From NCBI GenBank assembly GCA_045627385.1, contig JAZQNO010000010.1, forward strand, positions 52,185 to 116,184: a stretch of DNA of 64,000 bases, written 5' to 3'. Both the position numbers and the translations under genes were made by a program. Origin of the DNA: UBA1757 sp045627385 (lineage in GTDB: Bacteria; Bacteroidota; Bacteroidia; Bacteroidales; UBA1402). Positions 34,482 to 42,938 of this stretch are shown here, piece after piece. The notes beneath the pieces are model-generated. The model was not told the origin of the DNA. It saw only the letters and a program-made list of their open reading frames with translations, and did no database searches. The number at the start of each line of letters is the position of its first letter. Position 1 is the first letter of the stretch.

Positions 34482-35720
34482 ATGCAGATAGACGAAATCA
34501 TACGAATTGCCCTGAGCGCCCTGCTCGACCACAAGTTCCGCTCTTTCCTCACCATGTTGGGCATCATCTTCGGCGTGGCATCCGTCATCGCCATGCTGTC
34601 CATCGGCGAGGGCGCCAAGCGCGAAGCCATCGCCAAGTATCAGGACCTGGGCGTCAACAACATCATCGTGCGCGAACGCAACATGAGCGACGAAGAGCTC
34701 GAGACCGTGCGCGCCAAATTCTCTCCCGGTCTGAGCCTGGCCGACGCAGATGCCATCCTCCAGATTGTCCCCGGTGTGGACAATGTGGCCCCCCAGGCCG
34801 AAAAAGACGTGGAGACCCTGGTAGGCGACCAGTCGGTCAAATCCACCCTCATCGGCGTCACCCCTTCGTTCATCGAGATACTCAACTACGAGACGGGCGA
34901 AGGCATCTTCATTACCCAGGAACAGTGCGACCGCAACGAAAAAGTCTGCGTCATAGGCGCCGGTCTGGTCAAATCGCTGTTCAAGGGACGCAGCCCCATC
35001 GGCCAGCTGGTGAAGGTGGAAGACCAGTGGCTGGAAGTCGTGGGCGTGATGAAAAGCAAGGCCGTGTTCACCGAAACGGTGGGCGAACTGGCCTCGCGCG
35101 ACCTCAACAACGATGTCTACGTGCCGCTGTCGACCTTCAACAAACGCTTCTCCAAGAACAATTCCCTGGCCAGCGAAATCCGGCAGATCACCGTGAAGGT
35201 GAACGATTCGGGCCGTCTGATGGAAGCCTCCGAAGTCATCCGCCATCTGCTTGACCGCCATCATTTCAACAACCAGGACTACAGCATCGTCATTCCTCTG
35301 GAACTGCTCAAGCAGGAGGAAAACGAGCGCCGCATCTACAATTTCCTGCTGGCCGCCATCGCCGCCATCTCCCTGCTGGTGGGCGGTATCGGCATCATGA
35401 ACATCATGCTGGCCACCGTCATGGAACGCACCCGTGAAATCGGTATCCGCCGCGCCATCGGCGCCCGCAAGAACGACATCATGTACCAGTTCGTCGTGGA
35501 GGCGGTCGCCATCAGCATCACAGGCGGTCTCATCGGCGTCATCCTGGGCCTCTCGCTCTCCTGGGGCATCTCCATCTTCACCGACGTGTCCACCTACGTG
35601 CGCATCTACTCGGTCCTGCTGGCCTTCACCTTCTCCGTGGTGGTCGGTATCGCATTCGGCTATCTGCCCGCCAAGCGCGCCGCCGAACTGAAACCCATCG
35701 AATCCATCCGTTACGAATAA
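34482..35720 (+). CDS. MacB-like ABC transporter permease (FtsX/MacB_PCD)
   Basis: 412 residues. The N-terminal membrane helix follows LDHKFRSFLTMLGIIFGVASVIAMLSIGEGAK. A periplasmic MacB_PCD core domain occupies about 60-280 (NNIIVRERNMSDEE, VDNVAPQAEKDVETLVG, GIFITQEQCDRNEKVCVIGAGLVKSLF). Three further helices follow at the C-terminus (FLLAAIAAISLLVGGIGIMNIML, MERTREIGIRRAIGARKNDIMYQFVVEAV, LLAFTFSVVVGIAFGYLPA). Unlike E. coli MacB it carries no ATPase of its own; that is the next gene. It acts as a mechanotransmission pump for substrates in the periplasm. The neighbouring adaptors and TolC give a tripartite pump. Confidence 0.92.
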   Translation: MQIDEIIRIALSALLDHKFRSFLTMLGIIFGVASVIAMLSIGEGAKREAIAKYQDLGVNNIIVRERNMSDEELETVRAKFSPGLSLADADAILQIVPGVDNVAPQAEKDVETLVGDQSVKSTLIGVTPSFIEILNYETGEGIFITQEQCDRNEKVCVIGAGLVKSLFKGRSPIGQLVKVEDQWLEVVGVMKSKAVFTETVGELASRDLNNDVYVPLSTFNKRFSKNNSLASEIRQITVKVNDSGRLMEASEVIRHLLDRHHFNNQDYSIVIPLELLKQEENERRIYNFLLAAIAAISLLVGGIGIMNIMLATVMERTREIGIRRAIGARKNDIMYQFVVEAVAISITGGLIGVILGLSLSWGISIFTDVSTYVRIYSVLLAFTFSVVVGIAFGYLPAKRAAELKPIESIRYE

Positions 35721-35732
35721 ATCCGAGCCATT

Positions 35733-36458
35733 ATGTTGATCGAAATAAAGAATCTCTACAAACAGTACGAATTGGCAGGTGGCTTGCTGGTTCCCGCGCT
35801 CAACGGCGTCAGTCTCAACATCGACACCAACGAATACGTGGCCATCATGGGTCCCTCGGGCAGTGGCAAGTCCACGCTGATGAACATCCTCGGCTGTCTG
35901 GATACGGCATCCTCGGGCGATTATTTCTTCCGCGGCCGCAACATCAACTCGCTCAACGACGATGAACTCTCGACCATGCGCAACCGCGAAATCGGATTCA
36001 TCTTCCAGAACTTCAACCTGCTGCCCAAGCTGTCTTCGCTCGATAACGTGGAACTGCCGCTGATGTATGCCGGCGTGCCCCGTGCCGAACGCCGCGAACG
36101 GGCCATCCAGGCTATGGAGAAAGTGGGCCTGTCCGAACGTATGGACCACAAACCCTCGGAGCTGAGCGGCGGCCAGCGCCAGCGTGTGGCCATCGCCCGC
36201 GCGCTGGTCACGCGGCCGGGCATCCTGCTGGCCGACGAGCCCACGGGTGCCCCCGACTCGAAGACGGGTGTGGAAATCATGGCGCTTTTCGACGAACTGC
36301 ACGCCGAAGGCAACACACTCATCGTCATCACGCACGAACGCGAGGTGGCCGAGTACAGCCGGCGCATCGTGTTCGTCAAGGACGGACTCATCGAGTCGGA
36401 CGAGAAGAACGAACGCAAGGCCGATGCGGCCGAAGCCATCATGCGAACCCGCGGATAA
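35733..36458 (+). CDS. MacB/LolD-type ABC transporter ATPase
   Basis: 241 residues, with Walker A GPSGSGKST (residues about 43-51), IFQNFNLLPKLSSLDNVELPLMYAGV, ABC signature LSGGQRQRVAIARAL and Walker B GILLADEPTG. It powers the permease encoded just before it (12-nt gap). One position is odd: after the Walker B segment the D-loop reads GAPDSKTG, whereas this family almost always has GALDSKTG; Pro174 replaces Leu. The histidine switch (IVITHERE) is intact. Whether the change affects coupling is unknown. Confidence 0.93.
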   Translation: MLIEIKNLYKQYELAGGLLVPALNGVSLNIDTNEYVAIMGPSGSGKSTLMNILGCLDTASSGDYFFRGRNINSLNDDELSTMRNREIGFIFQNFNLLPKLSSLDNVELPLMYAGVPRAERRERAIQAMEKVGLSERMDHKPSELSGGQRQRVAIARALVTRPGILLADEPTGAPDSKTGVEIMALFDELHAEGNTLIVITHEREVAEYSRRIVFVKDGLIESDEKNERKADAAEAIMRTRG

Positions 36459-36471
36459 AACGAATATGATT

Positions 36472-37965
36472 ATGAAAAGATATCTCACTATTGGAATGGG
36501 CCTGCTGGGCATCTGCTTTTTTGGAGTTGCCGGTCTCAAGGCCGAAGTTTACTATCTCGACCTCGACAAGAGCATCGCCATCGCGCAAGACAAGAGCTAC
36601 ACCAAGCAGAGTCTGCTTCTCGACACGAAGATTTCCGAGTACAGTCTCAAATCGACCACTGCCGGGCTGAAGACCCACGTCACGTTCGATATGAACGTGC
36701 CACAGTACACCGAAACCATCCGCTCGTTCGAAGACACGGCCGGCATGACCTATTATCCCGTCCGCCAGCTCAACTACAGCGGCAATCTCACCATCAACCA
36801 GCCGCTCATCACCAACGGACGCATCTATCTCACCACCGGCCTGTCCGATGTGGACGATATCTACAACAGCAAACGTCTGATGAACCTGAACACACGTCTG
36901 GGCTTCTCTCAGCCCCTGGATGCCTTCTACGGCTACAACAGCGTAAGTTCCCAGCTCAAGCAGGCCAAACTCAGCTACGAGCAGACACAGAAGCAGCTGA
37001 AACGTTCCGACCTGGATCTGGTCTACAGCGTGTCATCGGCTTTCTACAACCTCTTGCAGGTGCAGAAAAGCGTCGAACTGTCCAAGTCGAATCTGGACCG
37101 CCAGCGCGAGATGTGCCAGATATCGCAGAACAAGTATGCGGCCGGCCTCATCAAGGAAGTGGACGCTCTGCAGATGGAAGTCGACCTGGCCGAGGCACAG
37201 AACAGCTACGACATGAGCCTCATCAATCTGACCTCAGCCGCCAACAGCTTCAAAAAACTCATCGGACTTGAAATTTCCGATTCCGTGGTCCTGAATCTCG
37301 ACCTGGAATACAAGGTGGTCGTCGTGGACGCAGCCAAGGCAGTCGAACTGGCCATGGACAACCGTCTGGAAATCCGCGAACAGGAAATCCAGCACGAACT
37401 CAACAAGATGAGCCTGAAGCGTCAGAAAGCTCAGGGACTGCCCACAGCCAGCCTGACGGGCTACTTCGAAAAGTCGGGCGTGAGCGAACTGGGCCGCGAC
37501 GGTCAGATTCAGACTTCCCTGAAAAACGTAGGCAACGATTTCATGCAACGTCCGCAAAACTTCGGTGTGGGCCTTACCGTAAGTGTGCCACTCATCGATT
37601 TCGGCGAAAACAAAGCTCAGGTGCGTGCGGCCGAGGCTCGTCTGGAGAAGACCCGTCTGCAGCAGGAAGAGACCCGACGCAACATCGAGAGCGAAGTGCT
37701 CAATCTGGTGGCCGAGGTCAACAGCAGCCTGCGCCGTCTGCAACTGCTGGAGAAAAATATCGCAGTGGCAGAGAAGAGCTTCGAAATCACCATGGCACGC
37801 TATGCCGACGGCGACATCGACAGCCAGGCCTACGCTCTGGAGCGTGACCGTATGAACAACGCCTACACCTCGCACCTGTCGGCCTACATCAACTACCAGC
37901 TGCGCCTTTCAGACCTCATGCGCAACACCTTCTACGACTTCGTCAACGACCTTCCCATCGAATAG
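36472..37965 (+). CDS. TolC family outer-membrane efflux protein
   Basis: 497 residues from the ATG at 36472 (an ATG two codons earlier is also possible). Signal peptide: YLTIGMGLLGICFFGVAGLKA. The body shows the two OEP repeats: YLDLDKSIAIAQDKSYTKQSLLLDTKISEYS and, after a mid break, LDLEYKVVVVDAAKAVELAMDNRLEIREQ, each followed by long helices and short beta-strand segments (VGLTVSVPLIDFGENKAQVRAAEA). TolC trimers form the outer-membrane channel and periplasmic helical barrel. It ends the efflux operon and faces serS across a shared terminator. Confidence 0.92.
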   Translation: MKRYLTIGMGLLGICFFGVAGLKAEVYYLDLDKSIAIAQDKSYTKQSLLLDTKISEYSLKSTTAGLKTHVTFDMNVPQYTETIRSFEDTAGMTYYPVRQLNYSGNLTINQPLITNGRIYLTTGLSDVDDIYNSKRLMNLNTRLGFSQPLDAFYGYNSVSSQLKQAKLSYEQTQKQLKRSDLDLVYSVSSAFYNLLQVQKSVELSKSNLDRQREMCQISQNKYAAGLIKEVDALQMEVDLAEAQNSYDMSLINLTSAANSFKKLIGLEISDSVVLNLDLEYKVVVVDAAKAVELAMDNRLEIREQEIQHELNKMSLKRQKAQGLPTASLTGYFEKSGVSELGRDGQIQTSLKNVGNDFMQRPQNFGVGLTVSVPLIDFGENKAQVRAAEARLEKTRLQQEETRRNIESEVLNLVAEVNSSLRRLQLLEKNIAVAEKSFEITMARYADGDIDSQAYALERDRMNNAYTSHLSAYINYQLRLSDLMRNTFYDFVNDLPIE

Positions 37966-38015
37966 TCCCGACGGCCTTTCCGCGCGGTTTCCCAGCTACC
38001 CGCGACTGAAAAATA

Positions 38016-38047
38016 AAAGAGCGGCTGAAAGCTTTCAGCCGCTCTTT
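38016..38047. terminator. Bidirectional terminator between tolC-like and serS
   Basis: A perfect 32-bp palindrome (arms 38016-38031 and 38032-38047, arm AAAGAGCGGCTGAAAG). T-rich bases follow on both strands (CTTTTG on plus, TATTTTT on minus). It lies between two convergent genes and can stop transcription from either side. Confidence 0.92.
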
Positions 38048-38079
38048 CTTTTGTCTATGTCCTGAGATTCCGGAGGAAA

Positions 38080-39354
38080 TCAGTCGATGATGTCGAAACC
38101 GCAGTAGGGCACGAGGGCCTTCGGGATGCGGATGCCTTCGGGAGTCTGGTTGTTTTCCAGCAGAGCGGCCACGATGCGCGGGAGAGCCAGAGCCGAACCG
38201 TTCAAGGTGTGGCAAAGCTGAGTCTTGCCCGTGGCGGCATCGCGGTAGCGGCATTTCAGACGGTTGGCCTGATAGCTTTCGAAGTTCGAAACCGAACTCA
38301 CTTCCAGCCAACGCTTCTGGGCGGCCGAGAACACTTCAAAGTCGAAGGTCAGGGCAGAGGTGAAACTGATGTCGCCGCCGCAGAGACGCAGGATGCGCCA
38401 GGGCAGTTCGAGCGCTTCCACCAGCGTCTGCACATAATTCACCATCTTTTCCAGACGCTCGTAGGAACGGTCCGGACGCTCGATGCAGACAATCTCCACC
38501 TTGTCAAACTGATGCAGACGATTCAGACCGCGCACATCTTTGCCGTAGGCGCCGGCTTCACGACGGAAGCAGGCCGAATAAGCCGTATTCTTCACAGGCA
38601 GATCCTTCTCGTCCAGAATGACGTCGCGATACAGATTCGTCACAGGCACTTCGGCCGTCGGAATCAGATACAGATCGTCCAGATTGGCGTGATACATCTG
38701 ACCCTCCTTGTCGGGCAGCTGCCCCGTGCCGTAACCCGAAGCGGCATTGACCACATACGGCGGCTGGATCTCGAGGAAACCCTCTTCGCGCGCCTTGTCG
38801 AGGAAGAACGAAATCAGCGCACGCTGCAGGCGGGCCATCTTACCTTTATATACAGGGAAACCGGCACCCGTAATCTTGGCACCCAGTTCGAAATCGATCA
38901 GATCATACTTCTTGGCCAGATCCCAGTGGGGAAGCGCGTCTTCCGGCAGTTCCGGCACCACGCCGCCCATACGCTCCACCAGGTTGTCGTCGGCACCGTT
39001 GCCCTCGGGCACACTGTCGTGAGGCGTGTTGGGAATGAGCAGCAGGAGCTCCGTAATCTTGTCTTCGGCCTCCTTGCGGTCAGCTTCAAACTTCTTGCCG
39101 TTTTCCTTCAGCTCGGCCGTCTTGGCCTTGGCGGCAGCGGCCTCTTCCTTCTTGCCTTCCTTCATCAGCAGACCGATCGACTTGGAAAGTGAGTTCATCT
39201 CGGCGGCAGCCTTGTCGGCCTGAACCTGAGCGCTGCGGCGCTTTTCGTCGAGAGCCAGAATCTGGTCGATCATCTCACGAGCATCGAAATGCTTCTTGGC
39301 CAAACGGGCGATGGCCTCTTCTTTGTTTTCGCTGATGTACTTAAGTGTAAGCAT
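38080..39354 (-). CDS. serS: Seryl-tRNA synthetase
   Basis: 424 residues, normal length. SerRS charges tRNA-Ser in the cytoplasm. The N-terminal tRNA-binding coiled coil (about 25-110) is rich in Lys/Glu/Ala. The class II catalytic core shows motif 2 (YSACFRREAGAYGKDVRGLNRLHQFDKVE) and motif 3 (NGSALALPRIVAALLENNQ), with the conserved serine-binding TAEVPVTN. It is convergent with the TolC gene and 95 nt downstream of a tRNA-Pro gene; a small hairpin (39389-39407) and the tRNA terminator lie in that gap. Confidence 0.98.
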   Translation of the reverse strand: MLTLKYISENKEEAIARLAKKHFDAREMIDQILALDEKRRSAQVQADKAAAEMNSLSKSIGLLMKEGKKEEAAAAKAKTAELKENGKKFEADRKEAEDKITELLLLIPNTPHDSVPEGNGADDNLVERMGGVVPELPEDALPHWDLAKKYDLIDFELGAKITGAGFPVYKGKMARLQRALISFFLDKAREEGFLEIQPPYVVNAASGYGTGQLPDKEGQMYHANLDDLYLIPTAEVPVTNLYRDVILDEKDLPVKNTAYSACFRREAGAYGKDVRGLNRLHQFDKVEIVCIERPDRSYERLEKMVNYVQTLVEALELPWRILRLCGGDISFTSALTFDFEVFSAAQKRWLEVSSVSNFESYQANRLKCRYRDAATGKTQLCHTLNGSALALPRIVAALLENNQTPEGIRIPKALVPYCGFDIID

Positions 39355-39413
39355 AATATAGAGAGTTATTTATCATTTCAATGAAGCGTTTCAGACTTTA
39401 TCTGAAAGCGAGA

Positions 39414-39441
39414 AAGGCCGTTCCGATGTTGGAGCAGCCTT
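39414..39441 (-). terminator. Terminator-like hairpin after tRNA-Pro
   Basis: Minus strand: an 11-bp stem AAGGCTGCTCC / GGAACGGCCTT with one mismatch and one G-U pair and a 6-nt loop, starting 8 nt after the tRNA, followed by TCTCGCTTTC. The T-tail is weak. A second small hairpin (39389-39407) follows. Confidence 0.6.
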
Positions 39442-39448
39442 CCTCGAT

Positions 39449-39525
39449 TGGTCGGGATGAGAAGACTCGAACTTCCGACCTCCACGTCCCGAACGTGGCG
39501 CGCTAGCCAACTGTGCTACATCCCG
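39449..39525 (-). tRNA. tRNA-Pro (anticodon CGG)
   Basis: 77 nt on the minus strand including an encoded CCA. The acceptor stem CGGGATG pairs with CATCCCG. The anticodon arm is CCACG-TTCGGGA-CGTGG: anticodon CGG (codon CCG) with U33 and G37. The T arm contains GTTCGAGTC. It has its own promoter at 39542-39572 and a hairpin after it. Confidence 0.96.
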
Positions 39526-39541
39526 ATTCTATAATCGGCTG

Positions 39542-39572
39542 CAAAGGTACGCAGGTTTTTGCGATTGACAAA
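39542..39572 (-). promoter_or_regulatory. Bacteroidota promoter for tRNA-Pro
   Basis: Minus strand TTTG (rc of 39569-39572), 19-nt spacer, TACCTTTG (rc of 39542-39549): an exact consensus, 16 nt from the tRNA 5' end. Confidence 0.85.
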
Positions 39573-39597
39573 TTTTTTGGAGATTCTTTTTTGCAAC

Positions 39598-39625
39598 AAA
39601 AAAAGGAACCGCAATTGCGATTCCT
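39598..39625 (-). terminator. Intrinsic terminator after tRNA-Phe
   Basis: Minus-strand hairpin AGGAATCGCAA / TTGCGGTTCCT (39604-39625, one G-U pair) followed by a run of seven T, just after the tRNA-Phe 3' end. It lies upstream of the tRNA-Pro promoter, so the two tRNAs are separate units. Confidence 0.85.
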
Positions 39626-39633
39626 CTTTGAGG

Positions 39634-39706
<73 letters not shown>

Positions 39707-39728
39707 AGGCCTTGTCGTTAGACGGGCG

Positions 39729-39760
39729 CAAAAGTACGATGACTTTTCCACACTGCCAAA
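39729..39760 (-). promoter_or_regulatory. Bacteroidota promoter for tRNA-Phe
   Basis: Minus strand TTTG (rc of 39757-39760), 20-nt spacer, TACTTTTG (rc of 39729-39736), 22 nt from the tRNA 5' end. Confidence 0.8.
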
Positions 39761-39833
39761 TTTTCGGCGAAAAAAATTTCAGCCCCCTCAGGGAGGCGCT
39801 CCGTTTCGCCATCGAAAGGCAGGACCGGGGTCA

Positions 39834-39863
39834 GACAAAAGGCCCGGCTGGCAACGCCAGCCG
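39834..39863 (-). terminator. Intrinsic terminator after pckA
   Basis: Minus-strand hairpin with perfect 8-bp arms CGGCTGGC / GCCAGCCG (39845-39863) and 3-nt loop, extended by further partly paired G/C bases, followed by CCTTTTGTC. It is 40 nt past the pckA stop. Confidence 0.75.
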
Positions 39864-39903
39864 CGCCCTTCCCTTATGTCTTGAGCTTCAGACTCAAATC
39901 CGA

Positions 39904-41508
39904 TCAGAGCTGCGGACCTGCGGCAACGAGAGCCTTGCCGGCTTCGTTGGTGGTGTACTTGCCGAAGTTCTTGATGAAACGTCCGGCCAGGTCTTTGGCC
40001 TTCTCTTCCCATTCGCAGGCGCACTTGTACGTGTCGCGAGGATCCAGGATGTTGGGATCAACGCCTTCCAGCTTGGTGGGAACGGTGAAGTTGAAGTAAG
40101 GAATCTGCTTCGTGGGAGCCTCGTCGATGCTGTGGTTCAGGATAGCGTCGATGATACCGCGGGTGTCGCGGATAGAGATGCGCTTGCCGGTTCCGTTCCA
40201 GCCCGTGTTCACCAAATAAGCCTTGGCACCGCTCTTTTCCATCTTCTTGACCAGCTCTTCAGCATACTTGGTCGGATGCAGCTCCAGGAAAGCCTGGCCG
40301 AAGCAAGCCGAGAAAGTGGGAGTCGGCTCGGTGATGCCGCGTTCGGTACCGGCCAGCTTGGCGGTGAAACCACTCAGGAAATAATACTTGGTCTGCTCCG
40401 GAGTCAGGATGCTGACAGGAGGAAGCACACCGAAAGCGTCGGCGCTCAGGAAGATGACCTGCTTGGCGGCGGGACCTTCGGAAGCGGGGCGGACAATCTT
40501 GTTGATGTGATAGATAGGATAGCTGACGCGGGTGTTCTCGGTCACGCTCTTGTCGGCGAAATCGATCTTGCCTTCGCCGTCGACGGTAACGTTCTCCAAC
40601 AGAGCGTCGCGACGGATGGCGTTGAAGATGTCAGGCTCCGATTCCTTGTCCAGATTGATGACCTTGGCATAGCAGCCGCCTTCGAGGTTGAACACGCCTT
40701 CGTCGTCCCAGCCGTGCTCGTCGTCGCCGATGAGCAGACGCTTCGGGTCGGTCGAAAGGGTGGTCTTGCCCGTGCCGCTCAGACCGAAGAAGATGGCGGT
40801 GTTTTCACCGTTCATGTCGGTGTTGGCCGAGCAGTGCATGGCAGCGATACCCTGCAGAGGCAGGTAGTAGTTCATCATCGAGAACAGACCCTTCTTCATC
40901 TCACCGCCGTACCAGGTGTTCAGGATAACCTGCTCCTTGCTGCTGACGTTGAAAGCGACGGCCGTTTCCGAACGGAGACCCATCTCCTTGAAGTTCTCAA
41001 CCTTAGCCTTGGCTGCGCAGTAAACCACGAAATCCGGTTCCTGGTCAAATTCGGCCTGATTCTGCGGACGGATGAACATATTGGTGACGAAATGAGCCTG
41101 CCATGCCACTTCCATGATGAAACGGACCTTCATGCGGGTGTCCTTGTGGGTGCCGCAGAAACCGTCCACGACAAACAGCCGCTTGCCGCTCAGCTGCTTG
41201 ATGGCGAGAGCCTTCAGAGCCTTCCAGTTCTCTTCGGAGAGTTCGTGGTTGTCATTGGGATATTCGGGAGTGTTCCACCATACCGTGTTTTTCGATTTTT
41301 CGTCCATGACGATGTATTTGTCTTTCGGAGAACGTCCGGTGTAGACACCCGTCATGACGTTGATTGCGCCAAGTTCGGTCACCTGACCCTTATCAAAACC
41401 TTCAAGGCCCGGTTTGGTCTCTTCGTTGTACAGAACTTCGTAAGAAGGATTGTACAGGACCTCGGTCGTGCCGGCGATACCATACTTTGTCAAATCTAAT
41501 TTGCTCAT
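39904..41508 (-). CDS. pckA: Phosphoenolpyruvate carboxykinase (ATP)
   Basis: 534 residues, typical of the ATP-dependent enzyme. It interconverts oxaloacetate + ATP and phosphoenolpyruvate + CO2 + ADP in the cytoplasm; in fermenting Bacteroidota it usually runs toward oxaloacetate to make succinate and ATP (known physiology). Motifs: YTGRSPKDKY near the start, WYGGEMKKGLFSMMNYYLP, the kinase-1a loop FGLSGTGKTTLS, WDDEGVFNLEGGCYAKVINL and FTAKLAGTERG. The gene stands alone with its own promoter element and terminator. Confidence 0.98.
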   Translation of the reverse strand: MSKLDLTKYGIAGTTEVLYNPSYEVLYNEETKPGLEGFDKGQVTELGAINVMTGVYTGRSPKDKYIVMDEKSKNTVWWNTPEYPNDNHELSEENWKALKALAIKQLSGKRLFVVDGFCGTHKDTRMKVRFIMEVAWQAHFVTNMFIRPQNQAEFDQEPDFVVYCAAKAKVENFKEMGLRSETAVAFNVSSKEQVILNTWYGGEMKKGLFSMMNYYLPLQGIAAMHCSANTDMNGENTAIFFGLSGTGKTTLSTDPKRLLIGDDEHGWDDEGVFNLEGGCYAKVINLDKESEPDIFNAIRRDALLENVTVDGEGKIDFADKSVTENTRVSYPIYHINKIVRPASEGPAAKQVIFLSADAFGVLPPVSILTPEQTKYYFLSGFTAKLAGTERGITEPTPTFSACFGQAFLELHPTKYAEELVKKMEKSGAKAYLVNTGWNGTGKRISIRDTRGIIDAILNHSIDEAPTKQIPYFNFTVPTKLEGVDPNILDPRDTYKCACEWEEKAKDLAGRFIKNFGKYTTNEAGKALVAAGPQL

Positions 41509-41563
41509 TTTTAATAAGATATTTGTAGTTAGACTTTTTGAAAAACCAAATTTTTTCCAATAG

Positions 41564-41571
41564 CAAAGGTA
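41564..41571 (-). promoter_or_regulatory. -7 promoter element for pckA
   Basis: Minus strand TACCTTTG (rc of 41564-41571), a full TAnnTTTG match, 55 nt before the pckA start. The TTTG nearest upstream (rc of 41597-41600) is 25 nt away, longer than usual, so the -33 box is uncertain. Confidence 0.55.
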
Positions 41572-41610
41572 GAAAACATTTCTGTTATCAGAAAACCAAA
41601 ACCAAAGCTT

Positions 41611-42930
41611 TTAAAGAAAGAATTCATTAAAAAAAGTCAATGCATCTTGTTGCATTTTCATACTGAAAAAGTGGGGCCCACCATAGATGGCCGTGCGCAG
41701 ATTCTCCCCCGCATTCTGGCTCTCATACACCTCACGGACAATGTCATAGGCATCCTCCGTTCCCTCCACCGGAAACAGCTTGTCGTAGCGGCCGTTCATG
41801 AAGAAAGCCGGTTTCGGACAGGCCAGCGAAGCCACATCGGGATAGTCGAGCCAGCGCCTCAGGTCGGGCAGCAGCATCGAATAGGCGCTTCCGCCCTTGC
41901 TCTGGTTGTTCTGCTGAGTCATCAGATACTCCGTCGTGCAGAACCAGCACACATTGACCGAAGCCTTCACCACATCGCTCATGGCCGCCAGGTTCCACGA
42001 ACGGTAGCCGCCCATGGAATGGCCGTAACAGCCTATTTTCGAATCGTCCACAAAAGGCAGCGACGCCAGGAAACGCGCGCTCTCCATATCCTCGAACAGA
42101 ATCAGGCCGCCCCAGTTCATGCCCAGTTGGAACAGATTGGAAGCCATGGCCTGCTGCGCATCGTAGAGCGGACTGTCCTGCCGGCCCCGTTCACCCCAGA
42201 ACAGAGCGTCCGTGGCCAGCACCACATAGCCGTTGCGCGCAAAGAAATCGCCCGTGAAGACACCGTCGTAGCAAGCCACCGACCAGGCGGCCGCATCGTC
42301 CCATACCGTCAGGTCCGACTGGCTGTCGCGCCGCACGGCCGAATCGCACTCCATGGGCCGTATCATCTTTTCCTTGCCTATGGTGAAATGCGCCCCGTGG
42401 TCGTGAAGCGCCAGCAGGGCAGGGAAGGGGCCCTCCCCGTCCGGCACCAGCAGATAGGCCGCCGTCCGGCAGTAGGAATCCACGTTGAAGACAATCTTGA
42501 AGGCCTCGTAACCCTCTCTCCGCTCACGGGCCAGCACCCGGCACTCGAAATCCTGTGCCGGCGCCGGCAACTGCCCCATACACCCGAAGACCAGCTCGCG
42601 GGCATCCTCCTTCCAGCGCTCGAAACGCCGGTAAGTGCGCGACTCCCGCGCATGGCGCCAGGCCATCGGAAAGCTCAGGCCGGCCTTGGCCTCCTCTGCG
42701 AAAGCGGGCATGGTGGCATACAGCCCGAAACCGGGCACCGCCTCGTTGGCAAGCGGCATCTCACGGATGTCGCCGACCTTATGCTCCGGTCCCGAAACCG
42801 ACGCTTCCTGCACCGCCCGGTCCGAGGCAGCCCGTCCGCTGCAGGAGCAGACCCCCGCCATCAGCCCCAGGCAGACCAGCGCTTTCGCCAGCAACCGGCT
42901 GTCATGCCGGCCCGAATTATCGGCTTTCAT
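41611..42930 (-). CDS. Dienelactone hydrolase-like / acetyl-xylan-esterase-like lipoprotein
   Basis: 439 residues with lipobox VCSC (Cys30). An alpha/beta hydrolase: the strand-loop LLALHDHGAHF may form the oxyanion region, ATDALFWGERGRQD follows, and IGCYGHSMGGYRS holds the nucleophile Ser in GHSMGG. The likely acid lies in FFMNGRYDKLFP, and the catalytic His in YGGPHFF. The fold and the DALFWGERG segment resemble the large dienelactone hydrolase/acetyl esterase family found near polysaccharide enzymes in Bacteroidota. It lies eight bases after a GH43-like gene, so a role in removing ester groups from plant glycans is plausible. Not proven. Confidence 0.8.
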   Translation of the reverse strand: MKADNSGRHDSRLLAKALVCLGLMAGVCSCSGRAASDRAVQEASVSGPEHKVGDIREMPLANEAVPGFGLYATMPAFAEEAKAGLSFPMAWRHARESRTYRRFERWKEDARELVFGCMGQLPAPAQDFECRVLARERREGYEAFKIVFNVDSYCRTAAYLLVPDGEGPFPALLALHDHGAHFTIGKEKMIRPMECDSAVRRDSQSDLTVWDDAAAWSVACYDGVFTGDFFARNGYVVLATDALFWGERGRQDSPLYDAQQAMASNLFQLGMNWGGLILFEDMESARFLASLPFVDDSKIGCYGHSMGGYRSWNLAAMSDVVKASVNVCWFCTTEYLMTQQNNQSKGGSAYSMLLPDLRRWLDYPDVASLACPKPAFFMNGRYDKLFPVEGTEDAYDIVREVYESQNAGENLRTAIYGGPHFFSMKMQQDALTFFNEFFL

Positions 42931-42938
42931 AAACGCAT

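Noticed and set aside
33360..36539. A 1059-codon open frame on the minus strand across the efflux genes
   Set aside because: It lies antisense to five well-supported coding genes, its translation is rich in His/Gln/Gly/Val without domains, and long antisense frames are expected from the GC-rich codon use.
39389..39407. T-box or other amino-acid sensing leader before serS
   Set aside because: Only a 7-bp hairpin is visible; no T-box core sequence or specifier pattern is present, and T-boxes are not expected in this phylum.
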